From the NCBI GenBank assembly GCA_017960845.1, contig JAGCYK010000012.1, positions 1-33,158 on the forward strand: a stretch of 33,158 bases of DNA. Direction: 5' to 3'. Positions 8,511-16,600 of the stretch are shown in pieces; within the stretch, counting starts at the first letter, position 1, and every line of letters begins with the position of its first letter. A model generated the notes under the pieces. The model worked only from the letters and a program-made list of their open reading frames with translations, was not told where the DNA came from and ran no database searches. The position numbers and the translations under genes were made by a program. This stretch comes from Clostridia bacterium (GTDB lineage Bacteria > Bacillota > Clostridia > Christensenellales > Pumilibacteraceae).

Positions 8511-8631
8511 AGTAACACCTTTAAACAGATATCTGAAATATGATAATTATTTTTATAATAAATTTTTGTTTTATTATCCCGAAATAAATGAAAAGATTCT
8601 CTCTTAAATATGTATGGATAAAGAGATTACA

Positions 8632-9045
8632 TTACTTAATCACCTTCCAATAACCTTTAGTACCACCTACTCTATTTATAACTCCTATTTCTTTTAATCT
8701 AGCTAATGATCTTTGAATTGTTCTTGAAGATTTATTAATTTTAATTCCTATTTTCTCGGCAGATATATATGGATCATTTTTTATTAATTCTATTATTATT
8801 TTTTCCACATCAGTAATAGTGCCATTTACGACATGGCGTTTAAAAATAAATGTGAATCCTTCTTGCGATATAACATAATCTAATGCAACATCATTATCAT
8901 TGCATTCTTTGAATACGGGGTTTATTATCCCCATATTAAAAGGGCTATATGCTTTGATTATATGTTTCCGCCTAAATTGAGTCAATATGTTTCCGCTAAC
9001 CTTTTTATTAAAAACAAGTAAATAACACGATTGACACGAAAGCAC
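8632..9045 (-). pseudogene. 3' fragment of a Schlafen/AlbA_2-type winged-helix regulator, fused to IS-end sequence
   Basis: The open frame gives 137 aa. Residues from about 31 on look like the C-terminus of the AlbA_2/Schlafen DNA-binding regulators (COG2865-like). There is a stretch with the FTFIFKR strand near 64-70, then a winged helix at about 75-137 (ISAEKIGIKINKSSRTIQR, then a GYWKV wing). The N-terminal AlbA_2 domain, about 300 aa, is absent. Residues of about 17-29 are a translation of the 25-bp-spaced repeats at 8961-8996. The start lies beyond that repeat, so the break is at the IS-like end. It is probably non-functional, though a free DNA-binding fragment cannot be excluded. Confidence 0.65.
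8961..8996. mobile_element. Solitary IS21-like terminal repeat
   Basis: The 11-bp unit TATGTTTCCGC occurs at 8961-8971 and again at 8986-8996, a period of 25 bp. IS21-family ends carry several such transposase-binding repeats of the GGCGGAAACATA type on the opposite strand; this comparison is from memory. No transposase (istA/istB) and no second end are in the window, so this is a remnant that truncates the regulator gene. Confidence 0.5.
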
Positions 9046-9082
9046 ACGACTGCTAACCTATCGTGCTAAAATACACGAAAGC
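9025..9082. repeat. Cluster of short ACACGA direct repeats
   Basis: ACACGA occurs at 9025, 9034, 9044 and 9073. The copies at 9034-9043 and 9073-9082 extend to the 10-mer ACACGAAAGC. An inverted TCGTG at 9061-9065 allows AGCAC (9041-9045) to pair with GTGCT (9063-9067). This may be part of the mobile-element remnant or a protein-binding array. The 9046-9330 gap otherwise holds only the hairpin at 9120-9172 and small inverted repeats. Confidence 0.4.
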
Positions 9083-9119
9083 CTTACTTGCGCATTTAAT
9101 AATCTTGGATTCATAGCAT

Positions 9120-9172
9120 AAAAAACAGGCAATTTCATCGATAACGGGACTTGAACCCTACCAAAATTGCCT
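9120..9172 (-). terminator. Possible terminator hairpin enclosing a tRNA T-arm-like motif
   Basis: A perfect 9-bp inverted repeat (AGGCAATTT at 9127-9135, AAATTGCCT at 9164-9172) is followed on the minus strand by G and a run of Ts (9125-9120). It would end the operon that stops at 9331, although it lies 160 bp away. The 28-nt loop is long for a terminator. It contains GGGTTCAAGTCCC on the minus strand, which looks like a tRNA T-loop, but no complete tRNA folds here. Confidence 0.4.
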
Positions 9173-9330
9173 AAAAATATAGAAAAAGTGCTGATTTAAG
9201 GAAAAATCCTTGTATCAACACAGTTGTTCTTTAGTGAAAAGAATATATATTACTGATACAAAATGTTTTTTGAACAGTAATGCTTTACTAAGCCTATATT
9301 ATTTGTTTTATCATTCAAATTATTAAAATA

Positions 9331-10506
9331 CTATAGTGTAAAGCCTATTTCTTTGAGCTTACGGCAGTTATATTCAATAATTGAAATAAGATTCATTATT
9401 ATCTTTTTTGCTTCCACTTTATCCGGAATACTTCTAGAAAGATCAAGCGCACTATTTTCCGAATGAGTATAATAATTTCTCGTTTTGAAATATTCTATAT
9501 ATAAAGACACCATTATTTCCGCATAAACAACAGAACCTATTCTTTTTTGATAGCTTCTTTTCAGAATATAATTTCCTTCCTTATCCTTATCATAAGCCTG
9601 CCCTATCATTTTTACGGAAATGTTTTTGGCTTTTTGAAGATCGAATATGAACTTCTCAAGGGCCCGGTATGGTCCAATTAACAAAAATGAATAGTCAGAA
9701 AGGCCTTGAACCTTTTCGATGTCAGATAGCCCATTATACAGGTCTATAAGCGAAGCTTCACTGAGGTACGCCATTCCAACGGGAAAATATTTCTTCATCA
9801 GCTTTCTATCGTACTTCTCGGTAAACTGCGATACAAGACTATCAAAGAGAGAACTCTTTTTGCCTTGCACCGATAGCGTTCCGTTTACCGCGAAAATAAT
9901 GGAAGCTTTTTCTTTTGCTGCGTTCGAAACAGAATAAACAGTTTCTCCTTGATTACTACTAGATGAGCGGACCTTACAGCCACTATCTTTAAGAACTTTA
10001 ACTGCCCAGTCAACGCGTGTTTGCTTAACTTCTTGAAGAACGAATGGTTTTGCCACTTCATGTTTGCTACTTTTTGCCGGTTTCTTAGTGCTATCTTTTT
10101 CGGCGCTAAGTTCATCTTTAGCAATCAGCTTTTTTGCCTTCTTTCCTTTCCTTTTGGTTCGACTCGGCTTTTTTTCTTTTATTGCGCCTTCCTTTTTAGG
10201 ATTCTCTTCCTTTTTTTCGGTTAGTTTTAAATTGAGCTCATTTAGTTTTGGATAGACACTAATAATCCTGTCTATTACTTCACGTTTAGCGTCCGCAGTA
10301 ATGATTGCTGCTTTAGTGTCATAAACAACACTTAAGTGGCTTCCACTACCATCTATGAAATGATAGCGGTCTAAGTGGCTTTTGTCTTTAGGTGGGACGT
10401 GACTTTTAACCGAAAAACCACTGCTTATAATGACAGCAAAAAAGTCCTCTGCTAAAAGAGGCTCACATTTTTCTGCCCTAAGTCTTGTTGTAAGTTTATC
10501 CGGCAT
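9331..10506 (-). CDS. RnlA-like HEPN ribonuclease candidate (two TBP-like domains plus HEPN)
   Basis: The 391-aa protein has an N-terminal alpha/beta domain (about 15-90), a Lys-rich linker (about 95-155), a second similar alpha/beta domain (about 160-232), and a helical C-terminal domain (about 240-391). This repeats the layout of E. coli RnlA (RNase LS toxin): NTD, repeated domain and a HEPN Dmd-binding domain. The key residues fit what is recalled for RnlA (R255, E258, R318, H323). Here R281 and E284 sit in YRALEKF, and R343 and H348 in RNYYTHSE, giving the same 3- and 5-residue spacings and nearly the same gap between pairs. It starts 7 bp after the DUF1667 gene, so it is likely co-transcribed with the redox operon. 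No RnlB-like antitoxin is visible. RNase activity is inferred; a housekeeping RNA-processing role is possible. Confidence 0.65.
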   Translation of the reverse strand: MPDKLTTRLRAEKCEPLLAEDFFAVIISSGFSVKSHVPPKDKSHLDRYHFIDGSGSHLSVVYDTKAAIITADAKREVIDRIISVYPKLNELNLKLTEKKEENPKKEGAIKEKKPSRTKRKGKKAKKLIAKDELSAEKDSTKKPAKSSKHEVAKPFVLQEVKQTRVDWAVKVLKDSGCKVRSSSSNQGETVYSVSNAAKEKASIIFAVNGTLSVQGKKSSLFDSLVSQFTEKYDRKLMKKYFPVGMAYLSEASLIDLYNGLSDIEKVQGLSDYSFLLIGPYRALEKFIFDLQKAKNISVKMIGQAYDKDKEGNYILKRSYQKRIGSVVYAEIMVSLYIEYFKTRNYYTHSENSALDLSRSIPDKVEAKKIIMNLISIIEYNCRKLKEIGFTL

Positions 10507-10513
10507 TTTTCTT

Positions 10514-10870
10514 CTACCCTATACTAATGTCAGATGTAACCATTAGCCTTATACCGAGAGTATCCTCGCAAACGATGTCTCCTTCTTTTAAAGGAGCTTT
10601 TAGCTTAACTCTCTTAATCTTCTTTGCAATTTCAAGTATACTGCTAACCGGCATCGGTTGGGTAGTCTTTACGGCCACTATTTTTTTTGATGATCCTTCA
10701 ATTCGCATATTAAACGTTGCATTTCGCACCGGATTTAGAAGTTCGCTCACTCCGTATTCTTTTCCACGAGCGCACGAATTTCCACTTACCTGTATCGCGC
10801 CGTCAATTTCTTCAGCGTTTAATTGACATCCACGGGGGCAAACTATGCATGTAAATTCCATCTTTTTCAT
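10514..10870 (-). CDS. DUF1667 family protein of the GlpA-like redox operon
   Basis: Small (118-aa) cysteine-containing protein that nearly always accompanies the two FAD enzymes encoded upstream. The N-terminus has CIVCPRGC (C8, C11, C15) and a fourth cysteine at C33 (SCARG), a pattern that suggests a metal or Fe-S site. The C-terminal half, including ITKIKR-like basic and AxLKEGDIV segments, is typical of the family. The ATG overlaps the preceding stop (TAATG) and has a strong GGGAGG site, which favours this start over the internal methionine at residue 4. Its biochemical role is not established. Electron transfer for the flavoenzymes is an inference from context. Confidence 0.88.
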   Translation of the reverse strand: MKKMEFTCIVCPRGCQLNAEEIDGAIQVSGNSCARGKEYGVSELLNPVRNATFNMRIEGSSKKIVAVKTTQPMPVSSILEIAKKIKRVKLKAPLKEGDIVCEDTLGIRLMVTSDISIG

Positions 10871-12099
10871 TATGCCTCCCCGCTTGCGTCTATTATTATG
10901 TTATCGTAGCTAATTCCGCTTAAAGCTGGAAGTTCAAGAGAAATAGTCTCATTTGGAGCAAACGCAAGTCTTTTTATGCTCTTTATAATCGTCCCGTCAG
11001 GCCTAGCAGCGAAAAGCATCGCATTCTTTATTTTCTTTTTTACCCTTATATATATAACTGACGGACTACCTTCTTTAATGAACTGCGGAACTACGGAGGC
11101 AATACTATTGCCACAGTTTACCTTAACGCTGTTCTCGCTTCTAAGTTTACCAAGCGCAAAAAGGGCTGCATTCTTACCGGCATTTTCAGATTCATATGTC
11201 ACATTGTCAACAAGGTCATGAACGTGAAGTGCATTTCCGCATGCAAAGTAACCACTGACTTCGCACTGGCCTAAGTTATCCGTAAAAGGCCCCTTTGTTC
11301 TTCTATCTAATGTTAAAAAGCCGAATAGATCGTTTTCAGGAATAAGCCCAACGGAAAGAATGAGTGTGTCGCAAGGAATAGTCTGCTCCGTGCCCTTAAT
11401 AGGACGGATATTTTCATCTACCTGCGCCGTCACTACTCCTTCTACGCGCTTTTGCCCGAGCACTTCCACTACTGTAGTAGATAGCCTTAAAGGAATGTTA
11501 AAATCCTTCAAGCACTGGGCGATGTTTCTATTTAATCCTCCAGGAGTAGGCATTGCTTCTAAAACGGCTTCAACTTTTGCACCTTCTAGAGTGAACCTTC
11601 TTGCCATTATAAGGCCGATGTCCCCAGAGCCTAGAATAACTATTTTCTTTCCTACGCATAGACCGTCTATGTTTATAAGCCGCTGCGCGGTTCCGGCAGT
11701 GAATATCCCGGCCGGATGACCACCGGCTATATTCAGCGTGCCAGCAGGGCGCTCGCGGCAGCCCGTAGCAATTACAACGGCCCCCGCGCTTATGCTCTCG
11801 TAACCGCTTTCCGTAGCTATCTCGCAGCACCTATTTTTATCTGCGCAGATTACGCTCCCCTTAATAATGCTAATATTTTTTTCGGCAGCGACTTTCCTAA
11901 CAAACCTAGAAGCGTACTCAGGGCCTGTTAGTTCTTCTCCGAAATATCTGAGACCAAAGCCTGAATGAATGCATTGGTTTAAGATGCCCCCGAGATTATC
12001 TCTTTCGGCAATTATAACCTTTGCACCCTCTTTTGCTGCAGATAAAGCGGCCGATAGACCCGCCGGACCTCCGCCTATAACAAGCACATCAGTCTTCAT
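10870..12099 (-). CDS. NAD(FAD)-dependent oxidoreductase, GlpB-like partner
   Basis: Two-dinucleotide-fold flavoprotein of 409 aa that likely passes electrons between the GlpA-like dehydrogenase and NAD or another carrier. The N-terminus reads DVLVIGGGPAGLSAA (FAD-binding GxGxxG). A second GxGxxG lies in KIVILGSGDIGLIMARR for NAD(P). ATG-type segments VVIATGCRERP and, near the C-terminus, GYFACGNALHVHDLV complete the fold. The start at 12099 is chosen because it overlaps the preceding gene's end, has GGAGG six bases upstream, and opens directly into the first beta strand. The 17 extra codons upstream belong to the end of the previous gene in another frame. Confidence 0.92.
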   Translation of the reverse strand: MKTDVLVIGGGPAGLSAALSAAKEGAKVIIAERDNLGGILNQCIHSGFGLRYFGEELTGPEYASRFVRKVAAEKNISIIKGSVICADKNRCCEIATESGYESISAGAVVIATGCRERPAGTLNIAGGHPAGIFTAGTAQRLINIDGLCVGKKIVILGSGDIGLIMARRFTLEGAKVEAVLEAMPTPGGLNRNIAQCLKDFNIPLRLSTTVVEVLGQKRVEGVVTAQVDENIRPIKGTEQTIPCDTLILSVGLIPENDLFGFLTLDRRTKGPFTDNLGQCEVSGYFACGNALHVHDLVDNVTYESENAGKNAALFALGKLRSENSVKVNCGNSIASVVPQFIKEGSPSVIYIRVKKKIKNAMLFAARPDGTIIKSIKRLAFAPNETISLELPALSGISYDNIIIDASGEA

Positions 12100-13501
12100 A
12101 CATCGCCTCCGGTTTAAACAAGTAGTTGCTACCTCTTTCCTTTCTGACAATGCTTTCCGGGCTAACGTCTAGTTCCCTGGACAATATCTCTATTATTCTC
12201 GGAAGACAAAAACCGCCCTGACAGCGTCCCATACCGGTTCTAAGCCTCTTTTTTATTCCGTCTACATTTCTAGCCCCGCGCCTAATAGCCTCTATTATCT
12301 CAGCTTCTGAAACAACCTCGCATCTACATACGATATTGCCGTACTTTTTGTTTTTTTCAATTGCTAGCTTTTTTCCTTCTGAGGTTAAGTGAGAAAACTT
12401 AACTATGCCCGTTCTAATTGGGTTAAAGTCAGTACGCCTATTTAGGTTAAAGCTTTCCGCAACATACTTTGCAATTGCAGGCGCTGAGCTTAGTCCGGGC
12501 GAGCATATCCCTATAACGTTATATAGATACTTAGATGCTTTGCTTTTACCAATTACAAAATCTCCGCTTTTGCTAAGCGTTCTTATCCCGGCAAATGACG
12601 TTATTTTCTTATCTAAAGAAATGCTGCTTACTGACTTTTTAACAGCCTCTAAAAGCTCATCTTCTGCGCTACGTCTAATTCGAGAGCTCGGCTCGTCCAT
12701 ATTTATTGCCGTAGGCCCGACAAACCAGTTGTCTGAAGTAGTCGGGCAAATAAGCACTCCCTTGCCTTTCTCGCTTGGAGTTTGAAAAATGGGCATAGCT
12801 ACAGGCGAAGGATGATCAAATAGTATATATTCGCCCTTTCTATATGTTAATTTCGCTTCTTCGCCGAATAGTTTTGATACACTTCCGCTGCCTACGCCAG
12901 CTGCATTAATAAAGCACTTCGCTTCAACTGTCTTTCCGTCAGCGCTTGTTAGTAGCCCACTTTCCCCATTTTCCTTAAACTCACTTGCAAAGAAATCGAA
13001 AATGAATTTTACGCCGTTTGCTTCTGCGTTTTCCTTAAAAGCATAAGTTAGCTCAAACGGATTTACTATTCCAGAGTTTTCTACGTAAAGTGCCTGTTTA
13101 ACTTTTTCGCTTACACCCGGGAATTTTTCAATCACCTCGCTTCTTGAAATTATTCGAAGCGATTTTACTCCGTTTTGTTTTCCGCGGCAAAGAAGCACTT
13201 CTAGCTGGGCGCTTTCCTCATCACTAGTTGATATTACCATTGACCCTGTTTTTTTGTATGAAAAATCAAGGTCTCTAGATAGTTCATCGAACAAACTAGC
13301 ACCCTCGACATTAAATTTTGCCATTAGCGAGCCTACCGGGGCATCAAAACCACCATGGACAATGCCACTATTCGCACCGCTTGTCCCTGCGCAAACATCC
13401 ATTTCCTTTTCTACAAGTACTACGCTAGATTCATATTTAGATAACTCTCTAGCTATTGCGCAGCCTATAACTCCGCCGCCTATAACGCAAAAATCATACA
13501 T
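12089..13501 (-). CDS. GlpA-like FAD-dependent glycerol-3-phosphate dehydrogenase family protein with BFD-like [2Fe-2S] domain
   Basis: First gene of the redox operon. The 470-aa flavoprotein opens with FCVIGGGVIGCAIAREL (FAD fold) and has the DAO-family core SGANSGIVHGGF. Its C-terminus carries a BFD-type domain with CRCEV and GRCQGGFC cysteines, as in anaerobic GlpA. With the next two genes it forms the GlpA-like/oxidoreductase/DUF1667 set seen in Clostridia and Thermotogae. Oxidation of glycerol-3-phosphate or a related alpha-hydroxy substrate is the expected role, but no glpK or glpF is in view. There is no ribosome binding site: TATAAT ends 6 bases before the ATG, so translation is probably leaderless. 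The start is fixed because residue 3 already begins the FAD strand. Confidence 0.9.
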   Translation of the reverse strand: MYDFCVIGGGVIGCAIARELSKYESSVVLVEKEMDVCAGTSGANSGIVHGGFDAPVGSLMAKFNVEGASLFDELSRDLDFSYKKTGSMVISTSDEESAQLEVLLCRGKQNGVKSLRIISRSEVIEKFPGVSEKVKQALYVENSGIVNPFELTYAFKENAEANGVKFIFDFFASEFKENGESGLLTSADGKTVEAKCFINAAGVGSGSVSKLFGEEAKLTYRKGEYILFDHPSPVAMPIFQTPSEKGKGVLICPTTSDNWFVGPTAINMDEPSSRIRRSAEDELLEAVKKSVSSISLDKKITSFAGIRTLSKSGDFVIGKSKASKYLYNVIGICSPGLSSAPAIAKYVAESFNLNRRTDFNPIRTGIVKFSHLTSEGKKLAIEKNKKYGNIVCRCEVVSEAEIIEAIRRGARNVDGIKKRLRTGMGRCQGGFCLPRIIEILSRELDVSPESIVRKERGSNYLFKPEAMYED

Positions 13502-13507
13502 GAGAAT

Positions 13508-13536
13508 ATTATACTCTTCGGCGCGTATTAATTCAA
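13508..13536 (-). promoter_or_regulatory. Promoter of the GlpA-like operon (leaderless arrangement)
   Basis: TTGAAT (13536-13531) and TATAAT (13513-13508) are spaced by 17 bp on the minus strand. Only six bases separate the -10 box from the ATG at 13501, so the predicted first transcribed base coincides with the start codon. Confidence 0.65.
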
Positions 13537-13566
13537 GAGCGATATGAGCAAAGAGAAGCGAACATT

Positions 13567-13597
13567 AAAAAAGGCAGGTATCAACTTACCTGCCTTT
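13567..13597 (-). terminator. Rho-independent terminator after the surface-protein gene
   Basis: A perfect 11-bp stem pairs AAAGGCAGGTA with TACCTGCCTTT around a 6-nt loop (13581-13586), and a T-run follows on the minus strand. It lies 24 bp after the stop at 13621 and shields the GlpA-like operon from read-through. Confidence 0.9.
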
Positions 13598-13620
13598 AAA
13601 TAGTTAAATTTTATTACTTA

Positions 13621-16600
13621 TTAAGACTTTCTCTTTCTGAATCTGATGAAGTAAATCACTGCGCCAGCAATTACGATTACGCCTACGATAATAAGCACGA
13701 TTGCAAGTGTCTGGATAGCTTCACTAGATACATTTGAAGAAGATGTTGTAACAGTGATGTAGTACTTAATAGTAGTTGTGTTACCAACGTTATCTGTTAC
13801 TTTGTATACTACTGTATATGTTCCGGCAAGAGTTAGTTCATAAGATGTTCCGTTGTTCTTACTTGCGTTGTCAGTAACTTTAGAGTCTGATACTTCTTCG
13901 TTCTCAGGAGTAAGAAGAGTCTTGGAATATGTATATCCTGTTGAATCTTCATCATCTACCTGAATAATAGCAAAGTCGAATAGATCATTAACTGTTGCTT
14001 CAGGTGTGCCGTCTGCAGATCTCTTAAGTGAAGAATTGATGTATCCAATATCTACAGTGAATTCAGGAGGAGTGATGTCTCCGCAAGCAATTGTGTAAGA
14101 TGTTGAACTCTCATTGTCATTAATGATTGCAGTATAAGAAACAGTGTAGTTACCGTCTTTTGTTGCTCTGAATGAGAACTCATTCGGGCCTAATGTATTG
14201 TCTCTTGAACTATCTATTACTTCAACGGCGTTTCCATCTTTATCTGTTACTTTGCAAGTAATAGCAGTTGACTTGCCGTTAGCACTTGATGCGCTTACTG
14301 CAGGAAGTCTAACTACATCGTTCTTTGCTGCATAAGTAGGCATTACGCCAAGAGTCTGGAATACGGGCTTTTCTTTGTCATCTACTCTTGAGCTGTAACT
14401 TCCGGATTTTGCATAAACGTTCAGTACATTGTAATTAGCATCATACTGAGCAATATTTCCGGTTGTTGAATACTCGAATACGTAATCAACGAAGCTGAAT
14501 GAGCAGCACTGAAGAGCGGTAAATTCTGTTCCCATGAGTTGCATTCTTCCACCTGTTATAGCGCGAAGTACGCCGGCTTCAGCAACGCCGCTGTAGTAGT
14601 AATCATTAGGAAGTGAATATGTCTCGCCGTAGTTAAGTTCGTCTGAAAGAATTGATGATACTATAACGCTACCTGCTCCGGTATAAATATCGATATCAAC
14701 GAAAGATACGAGTGTTGCGCTGTCTCCGGATACATTGAATCCACGTGTAACGATCATATATTTTCCGGAAGCGCTTACCTTGAAGCGGATGTTGTCAACG
14801 TACAAACGATGTGTTCCGCCAGGTCTATTGTCGCTATATGTTTCGAAAGAAACTGTGCTGAGCGGAGCCTTGTCTACAGCTCTACCATTCTTGTCATAAA
14901 CCTGCTTAACATAGAGCTCGAATCCTGTATAATTTCTATTCTCGAATGAACCGAAATCAATATAGAATGAACCGAATGTGTAATATCCGTTTGCATCTGT
15001 AACTGCAGGTGTCTCACCTACATATGTATAAACGGGAGTTACATCATAGGTTGCAGCAACTGTTCCGTCAATTATCTGGATTTCTTCAACAAAGAATTTG
15101 AAGTTTCCAACAGAGTCTATTGCTCTGATTGCAAGATATGCGGACTTTGTTACGTCAACTGATATTTTGTGCTCGTCGCCGTATGCATCTTCGATAGTTG
15201 CGATGTACTCGCCATTATCTATTTTAAGACGAATGTCGTTGTAACCGAGCATACTGTCAAGTTCAACGATGTCATCACCATATCCAAGAACTGCTGCCTC
15301 TTCGAAAGCATCGAATGTGCCATCCATAGCAATGGTGTTGTTGAAGAGAATGTAATACTCAACAGCAAGACGTGTATCGTTTGCATCAGTTGCAGTTACG
15401 TTTGTAATTGTTTCAATGCTCTCATAGTTTCTGAAAGCAATGTATTTAGGTGCAGTAAAGTCTACGCTAGGAAGATCAGTATCTCTATATGAATCCTGAA
15501 GAATAAGTTCAAATGATCTGCTTGAAGATGTTCCCTTATCATCTTTGAGACGGTATGTTACTGTATATGTTCCAAGATAGTCGGTTCTATCAGCAAGAAA
15601 GTCGAAATCAAAAAATCCTTTTGAACCATTTGCGGGGTCGTAGTAAACAAGAGATATTGCGTTTCCTGTGATTCCAGGACCGGTTATAGCACCGGTTGTG
15701 GGGTTAACGGTATAGCCTGTTCCTTCCCAGTATTTGAAGAAATAATAAGAGGTTTCGGGCTCTCCGCGAAGTTTTCCTGTAGAAGACTTTGAACTATCCG
15801 AAGCAGATGTAGCAAGAATGTTTTCAAAAGAAAGAATCTGCTTGGAGTTGTTGTCTGTTAATGTGAATGCACACTTGATATTTTCAGTTGCTGTAGCGTT
15901 GTCGAAAGCCTCAGGGATAGGAAAACGAATTGCCTTGCTGTCAATCTCGATTGCATCATCAAATTGTCCGTTTCCGTTTGAATCATCGTAATCAAGTCTC
16001 TTAACCGAACTCATGCCCCACCTTGTAGGAATAAGGCTATCTTCAAGTTTGTCAATAACCGGAGCTGTTGTATCTGATACTTTAATAGTAAAGGACTGTT
16101 CCTTTGTCTTGTTTGCATCGCTGTCAAGAACTTTTCCGGTGTTATCCATAGCCGCATAAGATACTTTGTAAATACCTTCTTCGGTAGGAATGAAATCCAT
16201 AAATTTGTCATTGTCAAATACAGCTTTAACTGCATTTGCTATATTTGTCGTATAAACATAATCGCCATTTGCATCTACTTTGTAAGAACCATCTGCATTT
16301 GCTTCATAGTAAAGAATCTTTCCGCTGTCGTCTTTAGCGGCAAATCCTGTCTTCTTGTCGATTACTACATCAGGAACGTCCGTTTCAGCTGCTCCCTCTC
16401 CGAATGCATGAGTTACTTTGATAGTAACATTTACGCGCTCGTCGTAGTCATCTGTAAGAGTTGCTTTAGGAAGAGTATTCTTAACATTTACTGAAGAAGT
16501 AGAGCTTACTCCAGAGATACTCATTGTAGGAGCCTTTGCATCATTGAAAGTATTCTGAACCTGAACTGTGAACTGCTCAGAAAGAATCTTTCTTCCGCCA

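Noticed and set aside
9025-9082. CRISPR-like repeats
   Set aside because: The units are 6-10 bp with irregular spacing; there are no uniform spacers and no cas genes.
9127-9172. A functional tRNA gene on the minus strand
   Set aside because: Only the T-loop matches. The T-stem pairs for three bases, and no acceptor, D or anticodon arm can be built from the flanks.
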